DNA of 64,000 nt from Pectobacterium sp. PL152 (GTDB taxonomy: Bacteria > Pseudomonadota > Gammaproteobacteria > Enterobacterales > Enterobacteriaceae): positions 4,650,001 to 4,714,000 of the forward strand of contig CP091064.1 of assembly GCA_021907015.1 (NCBI GenBank), written 5' to 3'. The notes under the pieces were generated by a model. It saw nothing but the letters and a program-made list of their open reading frames with translations. It ran no database searches and had not been told where the DNA came from. Position numbers and translations under genes: made by a program. Shown here one piece after another: positions 53,562 to 64,000 of the stretch (the stretch's first letter is position 1; every line of letters begins with the position of its first letter).

Positions 53562-55489
53562 ATGTCTTTAATCAGTGTTTCAGGTGCGTGGCTGTCGTTC
53601 AGCGATGCGCCGCTGTTGGATAACACCGAACTCCATATCGAAGAGAATGAACGCGTTTGTCTGGTTGGACGTAATGGCGCGGGCAAATCAACCCTGCTAA
53701 AAATTCTGGCCAAAGAAATCCCGCTGGATGATGGTCGTATTACCTATGAGCAGGATCTGATTGTTGCGCGTTTACAACAGGATCCTCCGCGTGATGTTGC
53801 GGGTAGCGTCTTTGATTTTGTCGCCGAAGGGGTGGCCGCGCAGGCGGGTTACCTGAAAGATTACCATGCCATGCTGCGCCTGGTAGAGAGCGACCCGAGC
53901 GAAAAGAACCTGAATCAGCTGGCTAAGTTGCAGGATGTTCTGGAGCATCGGGGCCTGTGGCAACTGGAAAGTCGCATTCACGAAGTGCTGGAACAGCTTG
54001 GTTTGTCAGCCGATACGCCACTGGCGTCGCTTTCAGGCGGCTGGCTGCGTAAAGCGGCGCTGGGCAGAGCGCTGGTGAGTTCACCGCGAGTTCTGCTGCT
54101 GGATGAACCGACCAACCATCTGGATATCGAGACGATTGACTGGCTGGAAACTTTCCTGAAAACGTTCCAGGGCAGCATTATCTTTATCTCCCATGACCGT
54201 TCGTTTATTCGCAACATGGCAACCCGCATTGTCGATCTTGACCGCGGCAAACTGGTTTCCTGGCCGGGCAACTACGATAAATATCTGGAAGGGAAAGAAG
54301 AAGCGTTGCGGGTGGAAGATCTGCAAAATGCGGAGTTCGATCGCAAGCTGGCGCAGGAAGAAGTGTGGATCCGTCAGGGCATCAAAGCCCGTCGTACCCG
54401 CAACGAAGGCCGTGTACGTGCGCTGAAGGCTATGCGTCAAGAACGTGCTCAGCGCCGTGAAGTGATGGGCTCGGCGAAAATGCAGGTTGAAGAGGCCGCC
54501 CGCTCCGGCAAGATTGTATTTGAGCTGGAAGACGTGAACTATCTGGTTGATCAGGGCCCTCAGGGTGAAAGGAAAGTCCTGGCGCGCAATTTCTCCGCTC
54601 AGGTACAGCGCGGCGACAAAATTGCGTTGGTGGGGCCGAATGGCTGCGGTAAAACCACGCTGCTAAAATTGATGCTGGGTGACCTGGAACCGATCAGCGG
54701 CCGCGTACATTGCGGGACGAAGCTGGAAGTCGCCTATTTCGATCAGCATCGTGCCGAACTCGATCCAGAACGTACGGTGATGGACAATCTGGCGGAAGGT
54801 AAACAGGAAGTCATGGTCAACGGTCGCTCACGTCATGTGCTGGGCTATTTGCAGGACTTCCTGTTTCACCCCAAACGCGCCATGACGCCGGTAAAAGCGC
54901 TGTCAGGCGGGGAACGTAACCGCCTGCTGCTGGCGCGTTTGTTCCTCAAACCCAGCAACTTGTTGATTCTTGATGAACCGACCAACGATCTGGATGTGGA
55001 AACGCTGGAATTGCTGGAAGAGTTGATCGAAAGCTATCAGGGAACCGTTCTGCTGGTCAGCCACGATCGTCAGTTTGTCGATAATTCGGTGACCGAATGC
55101 TGGATTTTTGAAGGTGAAGGCAAGATTTCTCGCTTCGTCGGTGGATATTACGATGCACAGCAGCAGCGTGCTACGGCAACGCCCCTGAGAACGACGACTG
55201 CGCCGGCGGCGGCTACAACCACGACGGCAGCGAGTACCGCACCGTCCGCTAAACGCAGCACAGGAAAATTAAGTTATAACCAGCAGCGCGAATTAGATCA
55301 GTTGCCGCAACGTCTTGAGCAACTGGAGCAGGACATTGCATCGTTGCAGACGCAGATGAATGATGCGGGGTTTTTAGCCGCCCACGTGAAGAGACGCAGC
55401 AGGTCTTAAACGCTCTGGCGGAAGCGGAAAGTGCGCTGGAAACCTGCTTCGAACGTTGGGAAGAGTTGGAAGCGCAGAAAAACGGCTAA
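53562..55489 (+). CDS. uup: ABC-F ATPase Uup
   Basis: Cytoplasmic ABC-F protein with two ATPase domains, implicated in ribosome function and in transposon precise excision. 642 residues after restoring one T at 55371-55375 in the C-terminal domain (E. coli 635). First cassette: GRNGAGKST, LSGGWLRKAALGRAL, LLLDEPTNHLD; second: GPNGCGKTT, LSGGERNRLLLARL, LILDEPTNDLD. A linker very rich in Ala and Thr (about 530-560) leads to the coiled-coil DNA-binding C-terminal domain. Three bp after rlmKL. Confidence 0.95.
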
Positions 55490-55583
55490 TCCACGTGATT
55501 GCATGACCCCATCAAGGCGGACGTAATGTCCGCATTGATGGGGTTTTCAGTCATACGCTGACGAGTTTTGAAGGAGATAATGC

Positions 55584-56940
55584 GTGTGTTCCCATCACGA
55601 TAGGCATGACCCTGGTCTTCAACCAAAACAAAGTCATCAACATGAGCCTGCACATGGGCACCGCTATGAACACGAACATCATCACCATGATGACTATATG
55701 CTTTGCCCGCAGTGCGACCTGCTGGTGGAACTGCCTGAACTCTTGCACGGCCAGAAGGCGACCTGCCCACGTTGTAAAACTGCACTAACCAGCCGACAGA
55801 CGGAACCACGCAAGCGGCCGGTTGGCTACGCGGTGAGCGCGCTATTCATGCTATTGCTGGCAAACCTCTTCCCCTTCGTTTCTATGCGCGTGGCGGGAAT
55901 CACCAGCGAAATTACCCTGATACAAATTCCCAAAGTGATGGTGGCGGAAAACTATGCCAGCGTCGCGACGCTGTTTATGCTTTTGTTCAGTTGGTTCCGG
56001 CCTTAAGTATGCTGACCCTCATTCTGCTTTGTCTGCACGCCTCGCTGCCGCTGGCGTTGAAAAAAAGCATGGGTAAGATGCTGTTCCATCTCAAAAGCTG
56101 GGGAATGGCGGAGATTTTTCTGGCTGGCGTGCTGGTCAGTTTTGTCAAACTGATGGCCTATGGCGATATCGGCATCGGTACCAGTTTTATGCCTTTTGTC
56201 CTGTTTTGTCTGTTGCAACTGCTGGCTTTCCAAAGTCTCGACCGCCGCTGGTTATGGAATGACATCGTGCCGCCTCCGGCCTTGCCTGCGTCCCCGGTCT
56301 TGGGGGAAAGCGGGCTATCGCAAGGCTACGCTCGTGCTCATGTTGCACCGCTATTCTGCCAGCCAGTCAGTTAATTTGCCCGCGCTGCCACTCACGTGGA
56401 CATGCTCGCAAGAAGCATAGCCTGCAATGGACGCTGGCCCTGCTGATCACTTCTGTGATGCTGTATATCCCCTCGAATCTGCTGCCGATCATGGTGACTG
56501 AAGCCTTCGGCGATCGCATGGGATCGACGATTATGTCGGGTGTCATCCTGCTGTGGGGAATGGGATCTTACCCTGTCGCGATGGTGATTTTTGTCGCCAG
56601 CGTCATGGTGCCATCGCTAAAAATGTTGGCCTTAGGCTGGCTTTGTTGGCAGGCCAACGGCAAAACCAAAAAAGCGGAAGACAGCGAGCGGATGCATGTC
56701 ATCTATGAGATGGTTGAGTTTGTCGGACGCTGGTCGATGATTGATGTGTTTGTGATTGCTGTCCTGTCTGCGATGGTGCGCATTGGGCGCCTGATGAGTA
56801 TTTATCCCGCCGTTGGGGCGGTGCTGTTCGCGGCCGTGGTGATTTTGACCATGTTTGCCGCGATGATGTTTGATCCCCGTTTGTTGTGGGATCGTCGCAA
56901 TGATGTTCTTCATAAGGAGCCTGCCGTTGGCGAAAGATAA
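55584..56940 (+). CDS. pqiA: Intermembrane transport protein PqiA with His-rich N-terminus
   Basis: Inner-membrane partner of the PqiB MCE tunnel for lipid traffic across the periplasm. 452 residues after two repairs (T-run 55981-55984; one base near 56334); E. coli 417. The GTG start at 55584 has AAGGAG 7 bp upstream; the ATG at 55580 is stopped after 7 codons. Residues 1-38 hold 12 His (including HHHH at 32-35), an extension beyond E. coli. Two Cys-rich zinc-ribbon-like units (CPQC...CPRC, and SCCTAILPASQLICPRCHSR in the second half) each precede four membrane helices. Overlaps pqiB. Confidence 0.92.
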
Positions 56941-58570
56941 TCATGCCGTTGCGGATGTAGAAACGATTAAACGCTGGTCGCCGGTCTGGATTGTGCCGAT
57001 TGTCACGGTGCTAATCGGCGCCTGGATACTGTTTTACCATTTCAGTCATCAAGGGCCACAAATCACGCTGATGACCAGCAACGCCGAGGGCATTGAAGCG
57101 GGAAAAACTGCGATCAAGAGCCGTAGCGTAGACGTTGGGGTGGTAGAGAGCGTGGTGCTGAGCGACGACCTTCATCAAGTGGAAATCAAAGCGCGTCTGC
57201 ATGACGGCATGGAGAAACTGCTAAAGCAGGACTCCGCTTTCTGGGTGGTGAAACCACAAATTGGTCGAGAAGGGGTTTCTGGATTGGGGACGCTGCTATC
57301 CGGCGCGTACATTGAGCTCCAGCCCGGAGCCAATAAGGATGAGAAACGCGAGTTTACCTTACTGGATGCGCCGCCGCTGGCCTCGCCGGATGCGAAAGGC
57401 ATCAGGGTGATACTGGACAGTGAACAATCCGGGCAATTGAATGCGGGCGATCCGGTCCTGTTCCGCGGCTACCGTGTGGGATCGGTGGAAACCAGCGAGT
57501 TCGATCCGAAAGCGCGTAAGATGCGCTATCAGCTGTTTATTTCAGCACCGTATGACGGGTTGGTCACCAGCAATGTTCGTTTCTGGAAAGACAGCGGCGT
57601 TGCATTTGATATGTCGGCACAGGGTATGCGTGTCGAAATGGGCTCGCTGACCACGCTGTTTAGCGGTGGCGTCAGCTTTGATGTCCCAGCCGGATGGGAA
57701 CTGGGTGATGCGGCTAAGACCATGGCGCAATATCGGCTCTTTGATAGTCAGCGTAGCATTCAGGACTCGCTGTATACCGAATATAAAGAATATCTGCTGT
57801 TCTTCAGCGAATCGATCCGGGGCTTACAGGCGGGGGCTCCGGTTGAATTTCGTGGTATTCGACTGGGTACGGTTGCCGAAGCGCCATTTTTCCCAAAAAA
57901 TATGAAGCAGGATCTGGATGATGATTATCGCATTCCGGTGCTGATTCGTATTGAACCCGATCGCTTCGAGAAGAAGATTGGCGGCTCGTTTGATTTTGAA
58001 CAGCACCTAAAACAAGCCCAATCGCTGGGACTACGCGCCTCGATGAAGTCGGCTAACCTCCTGACGGGCGCGCTCTATATCGATTTCGATTTTTATCCAA
58101 AAGAGAAAGTGGATAAAAATCTATTGGTTCTGGATGGCTACCCAATTCTGCCTACCATTGACGGCGGTCTGTCACAGATCCAGCAGAAGCTGATGGCGGT
58201 GTTAGATAAGGTGAACAACCTGCCGCTGAATCCGATGGTCAATGAAGCGACGAAGACGCTGACGGAAAGTCAGGCCACGCTGCGTGAAATGCAAAAAACG
58301 CTGGCGACGCTAAACAAGCTGACGTCCAGCAAAGCGATGCAGGATCTGCCGGAAGACATGCAAAAAACGCTGCTTGAACTGAATCGCAGTATGAAAGGCT
58401 TCCAGCCCGGTTCACCGGCGTATAACAAGATGGTGGCGGATATGCAGCGGTTGGATCAGGTGTTGCGAGAGCTACAGCCTGTGCTGCGCACCCTGAACGA
58501 GAAAAGCAACGCCTTGGTGTTTGAAGCCTCGGGTAGCCAGGATCCTCAACCGAAGAGGGCAAAACAATGA
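56927..58570 (+). CDS. pqiB: Intermembrane transport protein PqiB (MCE family)
   Basis: Anchored in the inner membrane, it forms a periplasm-spanning tube of MCE domains for lipid transport. About 547 residues. A TTG start at 56927 is chosen because AAGGAG (56914-56919) is 7 bp before it and it overlaps the pqiA end. One TM (WSPVWIVPIVTVLIGAWILF), three MCE domains (about 40-140, 155-260, 280-400), then a long coiled-coil tail ending EPKRAKQ-like. Its stop overlaps the start of pqiC. Confidence 0.95.
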   Translation: MAKDNHAVADVETIKRWSPVWIVPIVTVLIGAWILFYHFSHQGPQITLMTSNAEGIEAGKTAIKSRSVDVGVVESVVLSDDLHQVEIKARLHDGMEKLLKQDSAFWVVKPQIGREGVSGLGTLLSGAYIELQPGANKDEKREFTLLDAPPLASPDAKGIRVILDSEQSGQLNAGDPVLFRGYRVGSVETSEFDPKARKMRYQLFISAPYDGLVTSNVRFWKDSGVAFDMSAQGMRVEMGSLTTLFSGGVSFDVPAGWELGDAAKTMAQYRLFDSQRSIQDSLYTEYKEYLLFFSESIRGLQAGAPVEFRGIRLGTVAEAPFFPKNMKQDLDDDYRIPVLIRIEPDRFEKKIGGSFDFEQHLKQAQSLGLRASMKSANLLTGALYIDFDFYPKEKVDKNLLVLDGYPILPTIDGGLSQIQQKLMAVLDKVNNLPLNPMVNEATKTLTESQATLREMQKTLATLNKLTSSKAMQDLPEDMQKTLLELNRSMKGFQPGSPAYNKMVADMQRLDQVLRELQPVLRTLNEKSNALVFEASGSQDPQPKRAKQ

Positions 58571-59133
58571 TGAAAGCATGGACACTGGCTTTGGTGTTGG
58601 TGTTGAGCGCGTGCAGCAGTAGCAATACGCAGAAAACGTATTATCAACTGCCGATCATCGCGGATACCAATACAGTGCAGGTTGCGGTGACTCAGGGTCA
58701 CCCGCTTTGGGTTGAACATGTCAGCGTGGCGGACTACCTCGTCAATGCAGGCTTGGTCTACCAGACTAACGACGTGCAGTATGTCATTGCCAGCAACAAC
58801 CTGTGGGCCAGCCCTCTGGATCAGCAATTGCAGCAGGCGCTGGTGACGAACCTGGGGCATAAACTGCCCGGTTGGGTCGTGACCACACAGCCGCAGGGAA
58901 GCGATCAGGCGGTGCTGAACGTCGCTGTTACGGGGTTTCATGGCCGCTATGATGGCAACGTTATCGTACGTGGAGAGTGGATGCTGACCTATCAGGGAAA
59001 AGTGGTTAAGCGCCCCTTTAGCGTAGTGCTGCCACAAACGGAAGACGGCTATGACGCGTTGGTCAGAACGTTGGCGCAAGGCTGGCAGCAGGTTTCTCAG
59101 TCGATTGCCCAGCAGGTAGCGGCGCTGAACTAG
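58567..59133 (+). CDS. pqiC: Outer-membrane lipoprotein PqiC (YmbA)
   Basis: Lipoprotein of the ABC-type transport auxiliary family that receives the PqiB tube at the outer membrane. 188 residues. The signal peptide MMKAWTLALVLVLSAC gives lipidation at Cys16; Ser at +2 suits outer-membrane sorting. ATGA overlap with pqiB. Confidence 0.94.
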   Translation: MMKAWTLALVLVLSACSSSNTQKTYYQLPIIADTNTVQVAVTQGHPLWVEHVSVADYLVNAGLVYQTNDVQYVIASNNLWASPLDQQLQQALVTNLGHKLPGWVVTTQPQGSDQAVLNVAVTGFHGRYDGNVIVRGEWMLTYQGKVVKRPFSVVLPQTEDGYDALVRTLAQGWQQVSQSIAQQVAALN

Positions 59134-59214
59134 CTGTTACTTGGCAAGAATCGTTACAGGTGCTCGGTATCGTCCGATCATAATTTGAAACAATGACGTT
59201 TCTAAAAAATCAGG

Positions 59215-59262
59215 CCTCTAAAGATGTAATGCTGTGATTGCATTACGTTTTTAGAGGTTTTT
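59215..59262 (+). terminator. Terminator of the pqi operon
   Basis: CCTCTAAA.ATGTAATG pairs with GCATTAC..TTTAGAGG, followed by six T. The remaining 59263-59452 hold the rmf promoter region. Confidence 0.88.
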
Positions 59263-59452
59263 TATTATTTTCAATTGGTTACGATTTTTCGTTATTGAGT
59301 GGGGAAAATTCCTATTTTGGATCACAAATATGACACTGGCGTGAATTTTGCGCCTTGACCTTTGGCGACAGAATCGGTATTGATAGTCTGTGGTTGCTTA
59401 TAAAGTAATCATTGTTTTCTTTCCACCAGATAAATAATGAGGGAAATAAGGC

Positions 59453-59620
59453 ATGAAGAGACAGAAACGCGATCGCCTGGAACGGGCTCATTCACGTGGT
59501 TATCAAGCAGGTATTGTCGGTAGACCAAAGGAATTTTGTCCTTATCAATCAATTAATGCTCGGTCTTACTGGTTGGGAGGCTGGCGAAAAGCCATGGAAG
59601 ACAGGGCTGTTACCGCTTAG
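59453..59620 (+). CDS. rmf: Ribosome modulation factor Rmf
   Basis: Small basic protein that turns 70S ribosomes into inactive 100S dimers in stationary phase. 55 residues: MKRQKRDRLERAHSRGYQAG, then GRPKEFCPYQ and SYWLGGWRKAMEDR, matching E. coli Rmf closely. GAGGGAAATAAG lies before the ATG. It follows pqiC, as in E. coli, and has its own strong terminator. Confidence 0.97.
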   Translation: MKRQKRDRLERAHSRGYQAGIVGRPKEFCPYQSINARSYWLGGWRKAMEDRAVTA

Positions 59621-59642
59621 CGCGCCTTGTCATTAGAGGAAC

Positions 59643-59670
59643 GCCTCCGCTTTTGCGGAGGCTTTTTTTT
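59643..59670 (+). terminator. Intrinsic terminator of rmf
   Basis: GCCTCCGC TTTT GCGGAGGC followed by eight T. Confidence 0.95.
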
Positions 59671-60042
59671 TAGGGGCCAAATGCCCTGATTCTTCTTCTC
59701 TCTGTTCGTCGATGTAAAGCCATCGACAGACACGACCTACGAACGTCATCAACGCACGTCATAGACAGACACGACCAACAAACCTGTCGGGTTTCAGATA
59801 ACGATCTGGGGTGTTGTCATTTCTGTAACGTTATTTACCTATTAATTTCGATTTCGATCATTTTTATCATGATTTTTAGTCTTTATTGTTCGATATCGTC
59901 TTTATATTGAGTGAATAGGGTGATTTTTCATTATTTTTGTTAAAAAATCTATCATTACTACCTGGATGGTATGGTTCAGAACGCCAATGTAGTGTAATTT
60001 TTATTCGGAATTTTCTGAAAAGCGGTTAGAGAGAAATATATA
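59671..60042. other. A/T-rich gap between rmf and a chemoreceptor gene
   Basis: No gene. GACAGACACGACC occurs twice (59725-59737 and 59764-59776). The later part is very A/T-rich and presumably holds the chemoreceptor promoter; I could not find a convincing sigma-28 site. Confidence 0.5.
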
Positions 60043-61600
60043 GTGAAATTACGAACCAGAATTGCACTGCTATGCGGTACGACCTTGTTAGGGATGTTAA
60101 TTTTATCTGCGGTGGCGCTGAATACGCTCTATAAAACGATGATGAGCGAACGCATCGGCCAGCTTTCTACGTTAGTTCAACTGGCTCACTCGGCGGCACA
60201 AAGGCATATGACCTTGAAAAAGCGGTCAGCTGTCGCACGAGGAAGCGGAAAAAGAGGCTAAACGCGCGATCGGCAGTTTCCATCAGGGCGATCGCTATTT
60301 CTTCGTGCGCGGTTACACGAATGATGTGAACTACGTTCATCCTAATCCTAAACGTATCGGCATCATCGACGCCAATGGCGGCAAAGAGGCAGGGGAACGC
60401 TATCGTGCTTCGCTTCAGGGCAATACGATCGGCACCGTGATTGCTGAAGGGACGCGCCCGGGGCAGCAGAATAAGGTTGAGAAACTGTATGCCGTCATTA
60501 AATTTGAGCCTTGGGACTGGACGATTGGGTACGGTGATTACATTGACGATATCCAGCAAACATTCTGGCGCAATGCGCTGATCCTGTTGTCCTTAGGGTT
60601 GGTTCTGCTGTTAATCATTTCCGCGTTTGCGTGGAACATGTTCCGTACGCTGATGCGTCAGCTTGGCGGTGAGCCGCAGTATGCCGTGGATGTCGTACGC
60701 GAAATTGCGGAAGGTAATTTACGCGTCGATGTTGAAACAAAGCCGGGCGATCAAACCAGCATTCTTTACGCTATCCGCGCGATGCGCGACAACCTGTCGC
60801 ATCTGGTTAATCAGGTTCGCAGCAGTACCAACTCCATTGCTACTGCTTCAACACAAATCGCATCAGGTAACGGCGATTTGTCTGCGCGTACTGAGTCGCA
60901 GGCTAGCGCATTAGAACAGACGGCTGCGGCAATGGAACAACTGACCGCGACGGTGAAACAGAATGCGGACAATGCACGCTATGCGAATGAACTCGCGGTA
61001 TCAGCGTCGGACGTGGCAGTGCGCGGTGGTGACGTTGTCAGCCGGGTTGTCGTGACGATGGACTCCATCAGCCTGTCGTCGCGTAAAATTGTGGATATCA
61101 TCGGGGTTATCGACAGCATCGCTTTCCAGACAAACATTCTGGCGTTGAATGCGGCGGTAGAAGCGGCACGCGCCGGTGAACAAGGCCGTGGCTTCGCCGT
61201 GGTCGCGAGTGAAGTCCGCACGCTGGCGCAGCGTTCGGCATCTGCCGCCCGGGAAATTAAAGGCCTGATTGATGACTCTGTTGCCAAGGTGGGTGAGGGC
61301 ACGGATTTCGTGAAGCAGGCTGGCGATACGATGAGTGAGGTTGTTGAAAGTGTGCATCGCGTCACGTCCATGATGGGTGAAATCAGTGTGGCGAGCGCAG
61401 AGCAGCGTTCCGGGATTGAACAGGTCAATCTCGCGATATCGCAGATGGACCAGAGCACTGAGCAGAACGCTGCGCTGGTTGAGGAAGCGCTGGCGGCGGC
61501 ACACTCACTGAGCGAGCAGGCACAGGAATTGTCACGCACCGTTGAACAATTCCGCGTCGATGAGTCTGCGGGCAACTATTTGGTGCTAGGGGCAAGATAG
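60043..61600 (+). CDS. Methyl-accepting chemotaxis protein with single-Cache sensor
   Basis: Chemoreceptor of 519 residues after two one-base repairs (60203-60204 and A-run 60217-60221); as given the first 72 residues are cut from the rest. GTG start ([12 protein letters not shown]). TM1 about 7-28; a short sCache_2-like periplasmic domain ([30 protein letters not shown]); TM2 about 183-205; HAMP; and a signalling domain with the hairpin tip [20 protein letters not shown]. It ends LVLGAR, without the CheR-docking pentapeptide, so it probably relies on other receptors for methylation. Ligand unknown. Confidence 0.92.
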
Positions 61601-61675
61601 CTGCAACGAAACGGCAGCGTTCAGGCAGTATCGAACTTTGCCGACGTTTTTCATCAGTCATGACATAAGATTGAA

Positions 61676-61695
61676 CCCGACACATATGTGTCGGG
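61676..61695. terminator. Perfect palindrome between the convergent chemoreceptor genes
   Basis: CCCGACACATATGTGTCGGG is a perfect 20-bp palindrome. It lies 76 bp after the first receptor and 58 bp after the second; no clear T run follows, so a bidirectional terminator is likely but not certain. Confidence 0.6.
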
Positions 61696-61752
61696 CTGTT
61701 CTAAAACCAGCGATCAGCTTAAGTCTCTCGCTCGTTGCTGGAGGGAAAATCT

Positions 61753-63666
61753 TCAGAAAGACTCCCAGTCTTCTTTATTCGCTGGCGGCAGCGCCGCGGG
61801 TTTCAGCCTGGCAGATAATTGTGTGCCAGATGATGGACGACTTTGCGTCGTGGGCTCCGTTCCCAGCCTGAATACTGAGATCAGTTGTGACAACTGATCG
61901 GCCTGTTGCTCCAGGGAAGAGGCCGCAGCAGAAGATTCCTGCACGAGAGCGGCATTCTGTTGAGTGGTAGAATCCAGTTCTGTCACAGCTTTACCTATCT
62001 GATCAATACCTCGACTCTGCTCTTCAGATGCACTCGAAATTTCATTCATGATCTCACTGACATTGGTGACTGAGGAAATGATCTGTTCCATAGTGCCCCG
62101 CTTTATTCGCCATTTCTGATCCGGTGTGCACGCGTTGGACTGATTCCTGTATGAGACTCTCTATTTCTTTAGCTGCCTGCGCACTACGTTGTGCAAGGTT
62201 TCTTACCTCACCGGCGACAACCGCGAAGCCCCGGCCTTGTTCACCGGCCCGTGCCGCCTCTACCGCCGCATTCAGCGCCAGAATGTTCGTCTGGAATGAG
62301 ATGCCATTAATCACGCTGATTATTTCAGTAATTTTCTTCGAACTTTCAGTGATCACACCCATAGTATTGATCACATCCCAAACAATTTTGCCACCTGAAC
62401 GGGCGTGGTTTGCGGCCACATCAGCAAGATGACTGGCTTCACGGGCATTATCTGCATTACGTTTTACGGTTGAGGTTAATTCTTCCATGCTGGCTGCAGT
62501 TTCCACAACGGCGGATGATTGCTCTTCAGTGCGTGATGCCAGATCTGTGTTACCTGCAGAAATTTCTGATGATGCCGTAGCGACATGCATGACAGATTCT
62601 TTGATCTGAGAAATCATCTCGCGTAACCGCTGATTCATTACCGCCAAAGCGGTAGTCAGGCGACCTAGTTCATCGGAGGGCTGAGGTTCAATTACGGCAG
62701 TCAAATCACCATCGGCAATATATTCGGCAAGGGTCAGGCTGTTCCTTATTTGGCGAGTCATCTGGCGTGTAATTAGCCATGCGACTAATAGGCCGATTAC
62801 AACTGCGCACAGCGCAACCAGTGCTGTCATGGATATCACTTGCTGGGTGGTATCCAGGTTTTTTTGAGTTTGTGACGCTACCAAATTTTGTATCGTGTTA
62901 GTGAGTTTTTCGGCAAAGCCCGTTAGTGCGTTAGCAGCATCTTGTGACTGCTGAAGTGCTGCAGAATAGTTATTGACATTGTTTTTAAGCGTATTAAGAA
63001 ACAGTTGTGCAGCTTTTTTATCTGCTTCGGTTAGCTGTAGATTTTCTGTCGTTAACAGATTCAAAGCAGAACGGTAATCTGCCTCAAAAATATCCTGTCC
63101 GCTTTTTCCGCCAGATGACTGTATCTGAAGCACGTCGCTCCACAAGCGATTGAGTACATTCAGTAGTATCAGGTCCTGCTTTGTGGATTGTTCATGAGTG
63201 ATTAACAGCTGATTCAATTTGTCCAGTACAGACTTCTGTTCTGGTGCTGTCAACATTTTAGACGTATCCACTAATTGGCGTTCAAATTTGACAAAAGTAT
63301 CCCGTGCATCGGTATAGGCAGAGATGGTGTTTCTTAAGTCATTGAATAATGTTCGTGTGTCTGCTTCCCATGCGAAGCTTTCCCTTGTACCGCCTTGCTA
63401 TACATTTTATCAACAGCAACTTTATTTGCCTGAATGACACTTTCATCGTGATTAATTTGATAGGCAAGACGGTTTCGCCGTGCGGTGTTCAATTCATCAT
63501 TGATTTCACCGATCAATGCCCCCTTTAGCGCATAGTCCCGGATGTTAACTGATTGCTGTATACTGAAAGTTGATGAGATAATAATTATTATTATCAATAT
63601 GGCAAATCCGCCGAACAGTTTGGCTGCAACGGAAAGGTTTCTGAACCCTGAAGAAAGGTATGTCAT
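61753..63666 (-). CDS. Methyl-accepting chemotaxis protein with four-helix-bundle sensor and CheR tether
   Basis: Classical chemoreceptor of about 638 residues after repair: one base at the C-run 63382-63384, and near 62096-62099 either two lost bases or one extra. Start [20 protein letters not shown] with GAGGATA upstream. TM1 (very Ile-rich, about 18-36), a helical ligand domain of 4HB type (about 37-270), TM2 (about 285-305), HAMP and the methyl-accepting domain with [20 protein letters not shown]. It ends EDWESF, close to the NWETF pentapeptide that docks CheR and CheB. Convergent with the previous receptor. Confidence 0.92.
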
Positions 63667-64000
63667 AGATATATCCTCAAAAATATTTTCATTTTAAAAC
63701 ATGCCAATGACTAGAATTGTTGGTTTTCTACGTGGTTTGTTAGTTTTTTGTGTTTTACTCTAATGGAAGTTTCATTGTTGTTTATCGCGATGCATGAGAT
63801 AAAATAAGTCATTCATTATGTTTTCGGATACAGATTAATAATCTTTAGTGCTCATTTAAAATAAATAAAGCGTTTAAAAACAGCTTCTTACGTATTTTTA
63901 AGAATGGTTTTCATCATGATTCAATAAAATCATGATGTTGTCTTTTAGCTTGAGGATATAAATCATTCTATGTGTGATTTGTTTTTTGTTAATCGAATGT
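63667..64000. other. A/T-rich upstream region of the second chemoreceptor
   Basis: No gene is seen up to the window edge; very A/T-rich. A GCGATAA on the - strand near 63787 is a poor sigma-28 candidate. Confidence 0.4.

Noticed and set aside
55486..55809. His-rich 107-residue - strand ORF
   Set aside because: It is the antisense image of the His-rich start of pqiA.
59820..60042. Sigma-28 promoter for the first chemoreceptor
   Set aside because: TTCGATAT near 59890 lacks a matching -35 element at the needed 11-bp spacing.

Overview
The window looks like a chromosome segment of a soft-rot enterobacterium, most likely Pectobacterium or a close relative. Many genes are close in sequence and length to Escherichia coli proteins (MsbA, MukFEB, PepN, PyrD, AspC, OmpF, Rmf). 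ERIC repeats and a secreted family-9 pectate lyase with its catalytic Lys and calcium Asp residues are also present. The genus is inferred from recalled family knowledge; no search was run.

Layout. (1) 1-9240: citrate fermentation cluster. The sensor kinase citA (cut by the left edge) is divergent from citS (2-hydroxycarboxylate transporter), a fumarylacetoacetase-fold enzyme and citCDEFXG (citrate lyase, its ligase and cofactor enzymes). Between the divergent genes lies a pair of long A/T-rich repeats that are probably the CitB operator. (2) 9241-12363: the flagellar brake ycgR behind a very good sigma-28 promoter, then the putrescine importer plaP behind overlapping leader ORFs. (3) 12444-18384: sbcB, a Fur-boxed iron-siderophore ABC importer cassette of four genes, and tmaR. 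(4) 18672-39434: comEC, msbA, lpxK, ycaR, kdsB, then the pectate lyase, ycbJ, elyC, cmoM, mukFEB, ldtD, mepK and gloC. (5) 39513-59670: aspC, a porin, asnS, pncB, pepN, pyrD, zapC, ycbX, rlmKL, uup, pqiABC and rmf, in nearly the E. coli order. (6) 59671-64000: two convergent chemoreceptor genes.

Sequence quality. About 20 genes carry frameshifts at roughly 30 sites. Almost every one is repaired by adding one base, usually to a run of 4-6 identical bases. They hit essential genes (msbA, lpxK), and the repaired lengths equal those of E. coli (MsbA 582, SbcB 475, YcbJ 297, GloC 215, OmpF 362). I therefore treat them as sequencing errors and give one CDS per repaired gene, not pseudogenes.

The most interesting points are the FAH-family enzyme inside the citrate operon (candidate oxaloacetate decarboxylase or tautomerase), the 9-bp-phased repeats in the cit control region, the nested leader ORFs in front of plaP, a histidine-rich N-terminal extension on PqiA, and ERIC fragments that adjoin or supply gene signals. 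I found no CRISPR array, prophage, IS element, tRNA or rRNA.
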